This document shows, one piece after another, positions 1 to 12,431 of a stretch of 64,000 nucleotides of DNA; within the stretch, counting starts at the first letter, position 1, and each line of letters starts with the position of its first letter. Both the position numbers and the translations under genes were made by a program. The stretch comes from Arthrobotrys musiformis (lineage: Eukaryota > Ascomycota > Orbiliomycetes > Orbiliales > Orbiliaceae): assembly GCA_036971715.1 (NCBI GenBank), contig JAVHJL010000002.1, forward strand, positions 2,698,501 through 2,762,500, read 5' to 3'. The notes under the pieces were generated by a model. That model searched no databases and had not been told where the DNA came from. It was given only the letters and a program-made list of their open reading frames with translations.

Positions 1-266
1 TTGGCGGAGGTTTGGCAAATTAATTCTCCGATGGGAATCGTGTGATATAGATTGGCATCTACATGTGCCTCTTTGTCGCAGGGTTGGGTTTCGGGTCTCA
101 TTGCGAAACAAGGGGTTTTTCTTTCTCTTCGTCGTCTCCCCTTTCCTTGATACTGGCAGGCATATATGGGCTACGTTTCATAAAGAAAGGGAAGGAAATG
201 AAAGGAACAGAGATATATTGATGGTCACGGTGGAAGAATGATACGAGCGAAGGGACTATATCGAAG

Positions 267-284
267 GAGAGAGAGAGAGAGAGG
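267..284. repeat. (GA)n microsatellite
   Basis: An uninterrupted GA dinucleotide run of about nine units within a wider purine-rich stretch. Confidence 0.85.
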
Positions 285-810
285 AAAAGAGCAAAGCGTA
301 CCTATTGGGGGCTGAACGATAGACATTCTGAGAGTATTCGGCGATGATCCAGCCGTCGGTGGATATAAGGAGGAGTGTGATGAAGGTGTGATGGATTGAT
401 GGGTGAATGGATGGATGGTTGTCTGTGTTTGGAACCGAGCTGGTCAATGAGAGAGAGGCTGACTGGACTGAACTGAACTGGACAGGGCTTGGTCGGGCTG
501 GTGCTGTGGATGCCGATGCCGATGCTTGTGCCGACGTTTGTGCCTGCGGTTATGTTCTGTTGTTGAGTGATGCCGGAGGGGAAGACGAGGCTTTGGAAAA
601 GAGGGAGAGAGCGAGAGCGAGCGAGGGAAGGAAGAAGGTGTGTTGGGATGAAATGTCTGGTTTCGAGGGGATGAAAGATATTGATTGATCGATGGATTGA
701 TTGACTGATCGAGGCAGGGAATTTGACAGAACCCAAACGCTCAATTCAAATTCAAATTTGACTTAGGGAAGGTATCGATAGAGCGACCGATCGATTGATT
801 ACAAGAAGGA

Positions 811-866
811 GAAGAAAAGAAAAGAAAAGAAAAGAAAAGAAAAGAACAGAAAAGAAAAGAAAAAAG
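811..866. repeat. (AAAAG)n pentanucleotide repeat
   Basis: About ten near-perfect AAAAG units with one GAACAG interruption. It is strongly strand-asymmetric (all purine on +). Confidence 0.85.
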
Positions 867-938
867 GGACAGGAAAGAACGGACGTTGATGTTTGGCGAG
901 GGACCCCTTTTGGCTGTGGAATGGCGGAGACGTTACAG

Positions 939-957
939 ATTGATTGATTGATCGATT
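939..957. repeat. (GATT)n tetranucleotide repeat
   Basis: Short run of GATT/GATC units. Similar GATT runs occur near 385-420 and 680-710, so this arm of the window is rich in this unit. Confidence 0.7.
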
Positions 958-1029
958 ACTTCAACCTCAACTTCACCTTGTTCTTCCTTCCTTCCTTTCT
1001 TCAAAGCAGACAGGAGAATGGACGGGTGA

Positions 1030-1095
1030 TGAATGAATGAACGACTGAATGAATGAATGAACGACTGAAATGGACAAATGGACGAATGAACGGAT
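1030..1095. repeat. (GAAT/GAAC)n imperfect tandem repeat
   Basis: Two adjacent copies of a unit reading roughly GAATGAATGAACGACTGA, followed by decayed GGAC/GAATG units. A higher-order tandem built from a tetranucleotide. Confidence 0.75.
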
Positions 1096-2120
1096 TGGAT
1101 GAATATGGAGAGAGTTAGACTTGAACAGGACAAGGGCTGGAAAAGGAGGTGTGAGCGAGATGCAACCCAACTGGACCCCCTTCCACTGCACTACACTATA
1201 CTACACTACTACCTTCACTACTACCACTATTGCCATATACACTACCACTGCTTCAACAAGGACAGAATGGTATGTACTATGCAATGTATGCAGTTAGGAT
1301 GGTTGTGTATTCAACATAATCATAAAAAGTGTTTGGGGGAGTGGAGCAGATTGATATGATCAGGGGACCTCACCAGGGATGCATGTCCTCTCTCTCTCCC
1401 TCCCTCTCATATAAATATAAATACAATCAACCCCAACTTTCCACCGACAGGTCAATTGAATTCATGAACCTGGTCGCCCATCGAAAGGGTCCGATCTCAC
1501 TTACTAACTCTTGAACAAATCTGCAAATTGTCAAAAAATGTCAAAATATTCGGCCTGTGCTCCCAATCTCTCTCCCCTTCTTCTGTCCTTCGAGGCTTCT
1601 GAAGCAAGCTAGCTGCTTGGCCCTGCATGCATGCGCTTTCCACGCCAAAGAGGGGCCGCTACACCAACCAAAAGAAAAGATGAGATTCGATACGCGACCA
1701 CCACCAAGCAAAGCAAGCAAGCAAGTCACACGTTAACGTTTCGGGATTTTCCTTTTAGTCAGGGGTCCGAAAGTATGTAGGGGGGGAAACGAAAGGAAGG
1801 ACATCGGCTTTGGGGAAGGTTCCTCTCTCTCAATCCAATCCCTCATCTCGCGCCCCCAGTCCAACCAGCCCCTCTGACATCACGGTACATATCCATCCAC
1901 TTGATTCTTCCAGTATAGCGTATTTACATGGACATCTCTCTTTCCCCGGAAACACTCCAGCATGCCCAATCCGTCTATATCTAATATAATCTTGAAATTG
2001 AAATTGAACAGAGAAGAGAGAGATACATCTAAAAAGAGAGAGAGAGGATCAAAAGAGAGAGGGAAAAGTATATAAAAATAAAAATCTCAGAATAAATGAA
2101 TAAAAGCATCTACCTTCCAA

Positions 2121-4071
2121 TCAGAATAAAACATACAGCGCGCAGTTCTAAAAAAAGGGATAATTAGCAAATGTTGGCTCAGTCGGTCAAAGCAAAGCGA
2201 AGACAAAAAAAAAATCTCGGAATCGAATCCGGGAAACATCATCTCAACAAAAAATGGAAAAGGGAACTTACCATGCTCAATCCAAGGATCATGCTGATCC
2301 AAAAGAAGCAGTTCAACAACGTCCTCTGCCTGCTCAACCAAGGTAGACTCTGCAGCATCACAATCGGTAGCTGCAGCATCTGACAGACAAACCCATACCC
2401 CCTAACCTTCTTCACCAAACAGAACAACACCAGCTCGTGTAGAATCGACGATATCAAAAATGTTATAAACGTCGCAACCGTGCGCGACACATGCTCGCGG
2501 GATGCTCCATAGACGTGTCGCTTGAACCAGTGGTGGACAGGGATATTCCACTCCCGGGAGAACTCTAACCAATTGCATGAGTTCCACCAATCACTGCGAT
2601 AAGCATCACGTCAGAATATACTGCATATAAAAGAAGAAAAAAAACTCTGGGCAAGGGAACATCGTGGGTTACATACGAATAAAACCGTCGGTCGGCAAAG
2701 CGAGTAATCTCGGCGAATGCGCCTAAAACGTACTCGAAGATCACCAAGAAAACGAGCAGGAACGAAACCAGAAACGGAAAGAGCAGGCTATTGATGCTCT
2801 CCCCCAATACCAGCAATGCATCCGATACCGTATGCTGTTCCTGCAACCGGGCAGTCGCTTCTCTCATCTAATATAACCAAAACACCAAATCAACCACCTG
2901 CACCTGCACAGACATAACCGTAGACTCATGTGAAGATCTGCGACATAAAATAACGGGACGGGAGGGAACAAAAACCTACCACAGGCGCAATGAACTCTTC
3001 AGATGTCAAAGTGAGCAAGAAAACACACCCGAACACGGCCGCTGCCTTCTCAGCCACGATACTCCATCTCACCCTCGGAGTTCTTGGGTACTCGATCTCG
3101 TAACACAATGTAGGGCACAACAGGTAGTCCAAGTAGTTCGACCATGTAAGGTTCCTCGGGTACTGCGTCAACCCCGTCGGCGAGGTAAGTTCGTAGGCGA
3201 GCACTTCACGAAGGGCCGTGTCCGACTTGGATTCCGTGCTCAGCGTATTCTCATCCAATTGGTGAAGCTTCCTCTCCGTCTCGCACAGATGTCCATTGTA
3301 AAAAGCATACGAATGCATCTTCATCAAAAGCACAAGGGTGTGCAGCGTGAAGAACACCTGATGCGTCCTATCCCAAACGTTAGCCCCCCACAGTTACACC
3401 AATCACCCCCTAAAACTATGCATCGGGAAACCGATATAAAGAAAAAGGTAATAGACCTACCAAACCCATCCTCGTGCAAAAGGCCAATAAATCCACATCG
3501 TCAACCAAATCAACTGCAAAACATATTGACAAATATACCCTCCATTCCCCCATCCCACACCAAAGCTCCTCGCCCGCCACACTTTATGCAGCGGCAACGT
3601 GAGAGAAGTACTAGCCACCATCAACAAATCCGAAACCGCAAGAACCTGAATATCTTCCGTAAACAGCGAAAATATCGATGTCCTAAACACCCTCCCCGTC
3701 TCCTTAATATTCCTCGCCCCGGTCGTCAAAACCATAATAAACAGTCCCACCCAGAATAACGCAAAAAATCCACGGAAATCATGATGTTGGGACTGTGGAT
3801 CGAAATGACTAACTCGCTCTTCGTAGTCTACCGTTGGGAATAACTTTCTTCGTTTCTGTTTCTTCGCTTTATGGATCGATTTCATCGACGGCGGCGCATC
3901 CTGAGGTAATGGCGTCGATCGACCACTGGAGAGGGCGTCTTCGTCTATGTGGTCGGGTTTCAGATGTGAAGAATCCCCCCGACGGGAACGGAGGCCCTCA
4001 TCCGAGAGACCCGGGTGCCCGTTAAGGCTGCTGAAGTTGGTATAACCGGTACTTCCGTTCGTATGTGCCAT
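2121..4071 (-). CDS. ARE2: Sterol O-acyltransferase (ACAT/ARE family, MBOAT)
   Basis: Esterifies sterols with fatty acyl-CoA in the endoplasmic reticulum for storage in lipid droplets. Five exons: 4071-3461, 3367-2980, 2867-2677, 2593-2272 and 2147-2121. They give 512 residues, close to other fungal ARE proteins. The start is the first ATG in frame; the frame is open upstream but has no earlier ATG. The family signature FYSDWWN (about residues 395-401) is rebuilt exactly across intron 3. The presumed catalytic His lies in ISSILHELV (about residue 449), and LMKMHSYAFYNGHL precedes them. The N-terminal ~100 residues are polar with a Lys/Arg cluster, followed by multiple hydrophobic membrane segments. 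The last coding exon is only 27 nt and encodes the end NCALYVLF, as expected for the family's hydrophobic C-terminus. ARE1 and ARE2 cannot be told apart here. Confidence 0.93.
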
Positions 4072-4862
4072 CGCGTCGATCAAAGTCGGTAAGACTGAAC
4101 CATCACAGGTTCAACCAAAAGTGTTTTAACGTTAATGTTGTTGTACTGGTACTGGGTTCTAACGCAAAAGTAAGGAGTCGAAGGTGAATAGGGGGGAGAG
4201 GGGAAGAATAGCTGAAGGATAAAGGAATCATGAGGTCCAGAAATATTGTCCTTATCTATTCGCGACTGGAGTTACCTAGGTGAGGTTAGGTGGGAAGCAT
4301 AACAATAGTTATGCACAGCGGAATAAACGGAGGGTTTTTTGAGTGTTTAACGTTTAGGGACAGCCTGTGCTTATTGAGTGATACTGTAATAGTAATAATC
4401 ACAAGACGTAAGGGGGGTAATTATAATGTAATGATTCAGTAGGTATAGCTCATTAGCATTATAATACGAGGTACGAAATACGTTTTAGCTGAGAGGTTCG
4501 GGTTTCGGAATTCTCCAGATGGGATGGCTAACGGAGCTTAAACGGCCCCGGCGGCCTTACGTCATTTCACACGCGAAAAGGGTCCTGCCAAGACTTTCCA
4601 TGCTCCCATGTGTATCGGGTACGGTCGACGCAGTCAGCCGTATATTGTATTAATATAATCCCCAGCGGCGCTCGGAAACGTATTACAACCAGCCTTAAAA
4701 GAAGAAAACAAAATATGTGAAAAGAAAAGAAGGGAAATCAATATTAACAAGAAGCACCGCCGTGTCATAATGTGTCATAGCCGTCTGTATTATCATTATC
4801 CCGCCCGTTCCCGTGTACTAGAAAGATGTTATATGCCCACGTTAAATACCTCGAGACCGAAG
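4072..4862. promoter_or_regulatory. Intergenic region between MOT1 and ARE2
   Basis: The two genes are tandem on the minus strand. This 791-bp gap therefore holds the MOT1 3' region (low coordinates' right side is the ARE2 start at 4071; MOT1 stops at 4863) and the ARE2 promoter. AGGTGAGGTTAGGTGGGA at about 4277-4294, some 200 bp before the ARE2 ATG, resembles two half-sites of sterol-regulatory type. No TATA box is obvious. No gene is seen. Confidence 0.5.
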
Positions 4863-7800
4863 CTAAGACTTCATCGACGCTATGAAGCTGTCTAAGTTCA
4901 GTTCGTCGTATTGGTTCTCGTCCCAGAGTTCGCCAATGTCGTCCAGAATACCCTTCGTACCCTTCTTGATCGGGTTCCCATCAATATCCATAACCTCATC
5001 TCCATCCCTATTATCCTTCTTCTCGCCAACATCAGCGTCTCCAAAATTGAACAAATCGAGTAGTTGATCGGTTTCCATAGTGGAGAGACCGGCATTCTGC
5101 TGGTTGACGACGGTCGAGGCGACGTCCAATTTGAATCGTTGGAGGCTATTTTGTAGATAACCGTTAGATATGAGTTTCATAAGCGACTGTAGGAATTTAT
5201 ACTCACTTCATGATCTTCTCTTCCAAAGTTCCACGTGTGATCAATCTGTAAACGTTGACAACCTTCTTTTGACCGATACGATGTGCGCGATCCATAGCTT
5301 GCATATCCTTTTGAGGATTCCAATCGTGTTCCACAAAAATAACGGTGTCGGCACCGGTCAAGTTCAAACCAAGACCTCCGACGTGGGTTGTAAGCAGTAG
5401 AACATCGATCGAAGGGTCGCTGTTGAACTTCATAACCATATCCTGTCGGTATCTCGGATCCGTGGATCCGTCCATTCTCAAGTACGATACCGTTGGAAGT
5501 AGTTTCTTTAAAACGTCGCTCTCAACAATATCCAACATCTCTTTCAATTGGCAGAAAATAAGAGCTCGATGTTGACTAATAGCGTTGGAGGCGACTGCGA
5601 AATCATCATCCTTGGCAGAAGCGGTTGCGCCAATTCCACAATCCAGTAACAAGTCCTTGAGGGCAGAAAGCTTAGGGGCGTGAACGGGATCGCGTATAGA
5701 GGTGTTGTCCTGTTGGAGTTGTTTCTGAACAGCGGCGTATTTAGGGTGCTTCTCGTTCAAAACGAGAGCGGGGGAATTGCAGAGCTTTCGCATGTACTGA
5801 AGAGCTTGGAAGATATGTTGCTTTTGTTCCTTGCTGCTATTGCCTGCGCCGGGGAGATCCTTGCTCTGCTTCTTGGAGAATTCCTGGTACAGCTGTTTCT
5901 GTAGCTCACTGAGTTCGCAATAGTAATTTTGGATAATCTTCGGAGGCAAATCGTCAAGGACCTCTTCCTTCAAACGTCGGAGGACGAAAGGAAGGACTTG
6001 CTTGTGGAGAGCCTCAATTGCGAGCGCCCCAGCCTCCTGCTCCTTTGAAGAGCTCTTGCTATTGCGGCTGTTGGCGATTGGTTTCGCGAAACGATCCATA
6101 AAGACCTTTTCAGTTCCCAAGAACCCAGGCATCAAGAAATCAAAGAGAGACCAAAGTTCCAGGACACTGTTTTGGATAGGTGTGCCAGAGAGTATCAAAC
6201 GGTGATTGGCACGTATTTTCTTGACAGCCTGGCTAAGCTTTGCCTTCGAATTCTTGATGATATGACCTTCATCAAGAACGCAATAATTCCAATCATTCTT
6301 CGAAATATGTTCGAGGTCGTTTCGGCAGATATCATATGAGGTAATAACTATATCTGTCGAGCCAAGCTGGCTTCTCAACTCTGAACGCTCCGAGGGGTTA
6401 CCAACGTAAACCAATGTCGTGAGGAACGGGGCGTATTGTTTGATCTCTTGTTGCCAATGTCCAGAAAGAGTCGAGGGACAGACGATCAAAGAGGGGATTG
6501 TCCTAGACTCAGGATTCTGGGTCTTGCTGAAATCTTCAGCACGTAAATGGTGATCACTTGCAACAATGCAAATCGTTTGGAGTGTTTTTCCAAGGCCCAT
6601 ATCTAAGAAAGTTAACGTTAGTCCCTAACGGAAGTAAATACGTCGAATGGGTCTGGAACCTACCATCGCAGAGAATACCATGTAGATGGTAACGATTCAA
6701 GAAAGCAAGCCAATTAACACCCTCCTGTTGGTAAGATCGAAGCTCGGCTTGAATAGCAACTGGAAGATGGAAGGGTTCGACCTTGTGGACGTCAAGCATC
6801 TGGGCAATGAATTTTCGTTCCTTGTCACGACCCTTTAAGAGCTCTTCTGGGAAGCCTGGGGGGTCCGGAATACCCGCTTCCAAGGGAACAAGTTTGATGA
6901 GGGTAGCAAATGCGGTTGTGGCTAGTCGTCTAATGTCATTGTCGGAGTCGCTCATTCGCCCAAGAACAGGAACTATAAGGAAAATAACAAATGGAAGAAT
7001 ATCCGTTTCCATTGCGGATATGAGATGATAGATTAGTTCAATAATCCCTTGCCTTGTTCTAACCTCGAGGCCATTCGATATTGAGGGTAGGATGTCTGTG
7101 ACCATGGTCTTCATCCCGTCAATTGTTATTATGCTGCAAATAGTAGCGAAACACTTTGCAGCTGCATACCGGAGAACCGAAAATCTTGAGCGGAGGGCTT
7201 TGATAATATAAGGGAAAAGAGAGATGATGTGAGAATGCAAGTCTTTGTGGAATTTTGGAAGCAGTGCGCGGATAGTAGAGAGACCATCAATAATTTCTTG
7301 ACCGAGGAGGCTATCCTTGTCAAGGATCGATTCTGGGAGTTCCTCTTCCTTGAAACCAGCAATGAGAGATTGTTCCATAGATTCGAGTAAGCGTGGGACC
7401 TTGACGAACAGGTCCTTTCCAAAGGCTTGAGCGAAGTGGTCGAGGGCTTCTTTTGCTCCGCGTCGTTTGATACGAGCAAGTTTCGATTCCCGTTCGAATT
7501 TCGTCGGGTCGGCATGGTCCTTCCTATCTTCTTCTTTATTGAGCGACAAGATCGAGAGCTCGAGGCTCTCGTTGATATGGAACTCGGGGGTTTCGGATGT
7601 ATCGACCACCAAGAAGGAGCAGAGATTCTTCGTAAGCTTATCAGCGACTGCCGCACGCCCACGTTGTGAACATAGATCTACGAGGACAGCAACCGCGTGT
7701 GCTGACCTTCTCTGCAAGTCGAGATTTCCCTCCGCTTTAACGCTATCCATGACGCCTCTAATGACCGGATTCAATTTCTTAGGGAGAATCCGGGCCGCGA

Positions 7801-10800
7801 TCATGGCGCCAGCGCCAGCGGCGATTATTCGAATATCTCTGACTTCCTTGGCACTCCTTGCTTCCTCGATCGCTGAAAGTGCTTGGGTCCTGGCATCTGC
7901 CAGGGCATCTGTGGCGAGGATGCGCTGACCAGAAGGCAGAGCCTTCTTGAGTCGGTTGTAGTCTTCTTCAACAACTCTCTCAGCATGAAGAAGGCTAAAT
8001 GACTCAGGGCCTGCATCTGCTTCGCCTTGGACAACAACCGCGAGAGTAGGGGCCTTGCTTGGATTCATTTTTCCGATATTGATAAAGGTATTGAGAAGGT
8101 TATGGCACTGTGATCGCACTATCTTCATGTACGGAACCAAATCTCTATACACCGGAGGTCTGTCGCCATTGAGAAGGTCCTCAACTTCACGCATGAATAT
8201 TTCTTTGAGGGGGTTGTCCGACGAGGTATGTTTGCAGTACTCCTCAACGATCATAGCGGCCACCAATTGAGTAGAAGAATATGGTGAACGAAGGTGGTTT
8301 ATCAGCGTGGTTGAGAACACTTCCACCATAGTCTCAGCCGGCCAAACGCTCATAGCTTTGCCAAGGGCCTTTGCTCCGGATATTTTAGTCTTCATGATAA
8401 TATCATGACCGACCAAATCGACGTCTCCCTGCATTATGTGGCCATCGAGATTGTGAGAGGGAACTTGAGTTGGAGGCAGGTCCTCGAACTTTGTACTCTT
8501 TTTACGGCCTCGGCCTCTTCCAGGTCCTGATTTTTCTTCAACAACAGATGCTTCCCTAACAGGCGGCCGCATTGTTTGAAGGAACGTCTGTCCCGATGGT
8601 TTGATAAATAGGGACATATCCATAGGGTATGGGTTTCGGGAGATACCAATTGGAGTCATGAGTAGCGTAAGTAGTGGGTCGACATGCGGGCGGAATTGTG
8701 AACTAAAGGCATACGCATCTTCCTTCGCGTATTCCTGGACCACTGTCATCCATAAGTTCAATGATAATTCAAGGACCGCTTCGTTCCGTTCAACCAGTAA
8801 ATTTTGGAAGATGAGCCTTAAAGCTCTCCCATCAGCCCAACCTCGACTACCAGATCCTTGGATGCCTAGGAAGGTAAGCAAAGCTCGAAGAACAGCACTT
8901 CTGACGCTTGTGATTGTATGTCGTAAGAAGGGGAAGAGGCGTGGTACAAGGAGGGAGAACGATTGTCTAGGTATTTTGGGTCAGCACTACCATTCAACAG
9001 CTTCTTACGAGGGAAAGAATGGCGACTTACGAAGGATCCGTTTCAGCCTTCATTCTCATGGTCTCGAGAACTTCAGGAAACGAGCAAAGTTTAGCGAGCA
9101 AGTCCATAACATGCCCAGTTGAAGCCGTCAAATCGTCTTTCAGATGCGACAGGCATTCCCAAACCACACTCGTAAGATCGTCAACGGCGTGGGGCCGCAA
9201 TGACACGAATTCTGCAGCAATAGGAAGCATAGTAGCTGCACTCTCAGCTCGGACGTCGTCATCATGGTCTCGGAGGCCCTTCATGACAGCTGAAACGACA
9301 CCATCCAAGATGTCTGGTTCTTCTACGAATAGATCGCTCCGAACTACGACGAGATACTTTAGGCCCAGCATCCCACCATGGCAAATCTCCCATATTGTTT
9401 GGGAAATATCCAGGTCATCCTGCATCACCATCCGCCGAAGGATTTTGTAGACTTCGTAAACAGAGCCCTGAGGGATGTGCTTTAGTAGAGCACCAAGCGC
9501 TTGAGAGGCCGCCTCTCGCACGGGAGCCACAACCTATAAACGCAACAATCAGAATCATCAACAAAATTTCAGTACCCACTTTGAAGGCGTAGGTGATGCG
9601 TGCATAAATACTTACATTGTCCGCAGCGTAGTCACTAAATCGGTCGAGGACAAATATGCAGCACATACGACAGGCAATATTGTCGAGCCATCGCTTATTT
9701 GCATTGTCATTAAACTTCTTAGATCTCCCCTCAATACGGCCTGCGCCATGGCCGTGGAATCGAACTAGGTCACGAAGTGCCATAGCAGCACCATGACGGA
9801 CTATCCATGAAGGATCAAATAGGTCGACAAGCAAAATGTCAGCCAAACGTTCGAACGGCCAGACAGTGTCATCCGCTTCAACCTGAACTGTCGACGAAGG
9901 GGGTAAAGCTGGGCCCTTATGTTGGACGACAATCTTTCCGTCATCCTGGGGGGTCTGTGTGTCCAAACTAAAGTAGTCTGCGGCGCCCTGGGCACCCTCA
10001 GTACCTTGTTCTTGTTTGACCGGATGTGGTGTAGACGCAGGGTCATCTAACATTTGAGGATCAGAGCTGGGACGTCGGTAGGCCGGCGTAGAGAGATCAA
10101 CGACCCTGACCTTGTTCGCATGACTCTTCGCATTCTGCTTCGCCTTTCGCTTCATCATATTCTGCTGGCGCTTGCTCAAGGCAGATTCTTCACCATTGCC
10201 ACTATAAGGGCCAGCCGAAAGGGGAGGTTCACGAGGAGACATGGCAGAGTGGACCACGGGAGAGAACACGGCGTTGGATTTGGGGAAATTGCTAACATTA
10301 GTATCGATACGAGGAGTCGGAGGTAGGCCGTGAGCCCCAGAAGTAGCAAAATCCCTCTCTTCGACAAGGTCATCATCGAGGTACTCGCTGGCCATTCCCA
10401 AGGTGTTCCTGACGTTTTGTTTCTGACGTTGCAAACGTTCCGCTGGATCCAAATCGGCTAGGGAATAGTCATACTCTTTCCCCAGGCTACCGAGCAGCTT
10501 AGTACCGTTTTTTATGACGGATTTAATATCAAACGTCTCAAAATCAAGGTAGTCTTTATCGGCAAGAGAGGAAGAGGTGCCATTCTCGGCTTTCATGGCA
10601 GAGTTGAGGTCATCCTCTTCTTTCTTAACGACATCATCAGCCGGAGCAAAAACGGGATGTGTCTTGTCCGGGTTCCATGCATCGGCGTGTTCTAAGATAC
10701 CACCAATGGCCTTTGAAGCTGCCATACGGGTGTCCCATTTTTTAGAACGAAGGTAGGGTAAGACCCGGCCCAAAAGATTAAATACTTCCTCAGGGTGGGC

Positions 10801-10967
10801 CTTTTGAACGTCAGCTAGCTGCGATGCTGCTGTGTTTCTGACCAGGGGAGTAGACCCCGTCTCAAGCAGGCTACAAGGATGATATTATATTAGCTCTAGA
10901 TTAAATCTCCTGGATTTTTTTCGTCAGGAGAAGAAACCTACGTAACAAGTCTGTCTAATCTAGACAT
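4863..10967 (-). CDS. MOT1: TATA-binding-protein-associated ATPase Mot1/BTAF1 (Snf2 family)
   Basis: Removes TBP from DNA by ATP hydrolysis and so redistributes TBP between promoters. Six exons: 10967-10942, 10870-9616, 9533-9031, 8966-6664, 6602-5207 and 5145-4863. The product is 1921 residues (yeast Mot1 is about 1870). The N-terminus MSRLDRLVTLLETGSTPLVR is the classic Mot1 start and is split after 26 nt by intron 1. A long HEAT-repeat region follows. The Snf2 ATPase begins near residue 1360 with DDMGLGKTLQT (Walker A), then DEGH (about 1473), SGTPIQN and RAHRIGQ (about 1801). The final intron uses GTGAGT and ends at AAAATAG. That choice restores IMNLQRFKLDVASTVVNQQN, matching the conserved C-terminal bridge. 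Both ATPase motifs are intact, so it should be active. Confidence 0.96.
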
Positions 10968-12431
10968 GTTGAAGCCTTCAAGCCATCAACGGGCGGTGTG
11001 ATTGATGAAATATTGAGAACTGAAGTTGATTCCGATTGCGCAAGAAGACGTTTACAGCTGAGGAAAGAATTTGGAGATTTATATGTGTTGATGTGTTGTC
11101 GCGCGTGTCATTGGTGGTTTTGGCAGTGGCGAGAGGAACGTCGTTAGCAAATTGCTCGGGGGGATGGCCGGGCTTTAACTATCAAACATGCTTTTATACG
11201 CTCTGTCCAGGGGAGCCATCAATCACCCCACCCTGGCCAATCACCCGTCTCTGCCACCCAATTTCTGGATGCAAGAGCGAGAACAGATAGAGATAGAGCG
11301 AGATCCTGCGACACCCACCACCATGCACCATATATTAACCAACATCTACGCCACCACCAGTTAATTACAACAGACGAGACAGCTCGCTTCCTCGCTATCT
11401 GTCGGACGGGTGGTACGGCTTCTCGAGATCGCGAGGGTGGCTCTGTTCCCACTTTGGATCCTGAAGTATGTGTGCACTGTAATTATAGTGGTTTTGATGG
11501 GATATCGCATACAAACCGCTCAAGCTTATATGTGTGCACGAATACGTTATTTAGACGCAACTTACCTAAGTGCTCGACTTTAACGAACGCGTTCTTTATC
11601 AGATCATCTAATCGGATCTAACATGTGTTGTCGGTCGGTCGGTCGGTTTCTGCTAGTTGAGTTACCAAGGTTATCCCGCGCGTCCTTGACAACGTGAACG
11701 TCAGCTTGTAGCTATGCCGACCGACCGCACACGTCCGTGTCGATGCTTATTATAGGAAGTGCTAAGCTCTCTTATATCCATTCCATCTGAAGAAGAAGAA
11801 GCACCGTGTAAATAAAACCCTGCCAGTTTCCAATCATCACCACCATCATCACCATCGCCATCCATCCTTACCAACTTCAAACTTCCAAGCTTCGTAGCAA
11901 TATGACCATCCCTGGATATATAAATTAGGCACATCAATCTTCATCACCGTGAATAGCTTCTATATATCTCATTACCCAAGCTTAACTTTTTTATTTTATT
12001 TTATTTTATTTGGGCAGGGAGAGAGAGTCATCGTCAGCTGCAAGGTACATGTACAGCCAGCGTGTACTTACTCTCTCGGGCAGTCTACCACCTCAGCTCT
12101 CCCAAAACCCGCCCCGAACCCGCCCAGAAACTACCTACCTTGGTAGCATACCACTAGCCATCTCTTTCCACCCGAATTCCGTGCTTGCCGCTTCAAACTT
12201 ATCCTCCGACGACATCATTCCACCCAACATTTAACGACTTCATTGCCGTTGGACGTTGGACTGTCAACGTTACACTAAGCTCTATCCTTCCAAATCACAT
12301 GATTGGTCGTCGTCTCGTAGCTGTAGCTTAGGGAGCTCGAGTCTCGATCTTCGAGTGTCACACCGTCCGACTTAGCCTGCTCGCCCACCTCCTGTCGACA
12401 ACGGCTCATTCTGCCTCCTTACCCCCCTACA
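10968..12431. promoter_or_regulatory. Divergent promoter of MOT1 and the Ark1-type kinase gene
   Basis: A 1464-bp gap between two divergently read genes. It contains CAT-rich and TTTTA-rich stretches, a short (TCGG)n run and a pyrimidine-rich leader before the kinase ATG at 12432. Frames inside it are short and unconvincing. No RNA gene is seen. Confidence 0.55.
11631..11648. repeat. (TCGG)n microsatellite
   Basis: Four and a half perfect TCGG units in the MOT1/kinase divergent promoter. Confidence 0.8.

Larger units (their letters stand above)
1..2120. other. Low-complexity non-coding region at left edge
   Basis: I see no convincing gene here. Open frames on both strands are short, low in complexity (Ser/His/Ile-rich or Arg/Glu-rich) and arise from purine- or pyrimidine-rich microsatellites, listed separately. 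The part next to 2120 is probably the 3' untranslated region of the sterol acyltransferase gene, which is read leftward. The rest may be the promoter of a gene outside the window. Confidence 0.6.
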
